Source: Protula sp. h YS-2021
Taxonomy: Eukaryota; Annelida; Polychaeta; Sabellida; Serpulidae
Direction: 5' to 3'
DNA length: 64,000 bases
NCBI GenBank assembly: GCA_949752745.1
Contig: OX457026.1
Span: forward strand, 48,826,456 to 48,890,455
This document shows, in pieces, positions 63,801 to 64,000 of this stretch. The notes beneath the pieces are model-generated. The model did no database searches and was not told where the DNA came from. It worked only from the letters and a program-made list of their open reading frames with translations. A program made the position numbers and the translations under genes. The stretch's first letter is position 1, and each line of letters starts with the position of its first letter.

Positions 63801-64000
63801 AGGTTAGTTAGTTCGCTGTAAACTTTGTTTTAAAATGCATCTCCTCCTACAATTTTGATCCGACGTCATTTATTTTTGGTGTAAGGCACCCCAAAAGGGT
63901 CGCGCATACGGCTTGTGTTTTTTTAGTCGATGGGACAGTTTTTGTATCTTTGGGGAATTTTTCAAGCAAAAGTTTCGAAAATAATTCAAAATGCATCTAC

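Overview
The window is eukaryotic, animal-like genomic DNA that is AT-rich, poor in host genes and dominated by mobile elements. BEL/Pao, Ty3/Gypsy, L1/Tx1-type LINE, hAT, Tigger/pogo and Polinton/adintovirus sequences occur together with many tandem satellites and hairpin-headed repeats followed by GTCCGTCTGTC-like motifs. This suggests a marine invertebrate, possibly a mollusc; that assignment is inference and no host gene confirms it.

The centrepiece (about 3.7-32.7 kb) is two Polinton-type (adintovirus-like) elements, one nested in the other. Element A (4998-24825, about 19.8 kb) has terminal inverted repeats of about 0.8 kb and is flanked by GTTTAC/GTTTAA, a 6-bp target duplication with one mismatch. 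It sits inside the major capsid gene of an older, truncated relative, element B (3706-4997 plus 24826-32745). Element A carries, on the plus strand, several unrecognised small genes, a tandem PC4-like Cys-rich protein, a NADAR-domain gene, an integrase with chromodomain, a packaging ATPase, conserved small virion genes, penton, a pX-like protein, a double jelly-roll capsid protein and an adenain-like protease. On the minus strand lie a cluster of four small PC4-like genes, a protein-primed DNA polymerase B and a Cys-rich gene. A plus-strand RING gene precedes the right TIR. Many of these genes carry frameshifts or in-frame stops in both copies, so neither looks functional as it stands.

Left of this block are a CpG-rich 40-bp minisatellite, a decayed BEL/Pao element (1.9-3.4 kb) and a short helix-turn-helix transposase fragment. 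To the right are a LINE fragment (32.9-35.2 kb, minus), microsatellites, a young Ty3/Gypsy element with 173-bp LTRs and a perfect TAAAT target duplication (37.3-42.6 kb, minus), a satellite of about 135 bp rich in AAGGTCA half-sites, a 1.55-kb hAT-type non-autonomous element with a perfect 8-bp duplication, a Tigger/pogo remnant, a small TIR element built of CTTCGCCA subrepeats, and more satellite arrays to the window end.

The features of most interest are the nested virus-in-virus insertion, the NADAR gene in a Polinton, the expansion of PC4-like single-strand-binding genes, and the dyad-symmetric divergent promoter inside the TIR.
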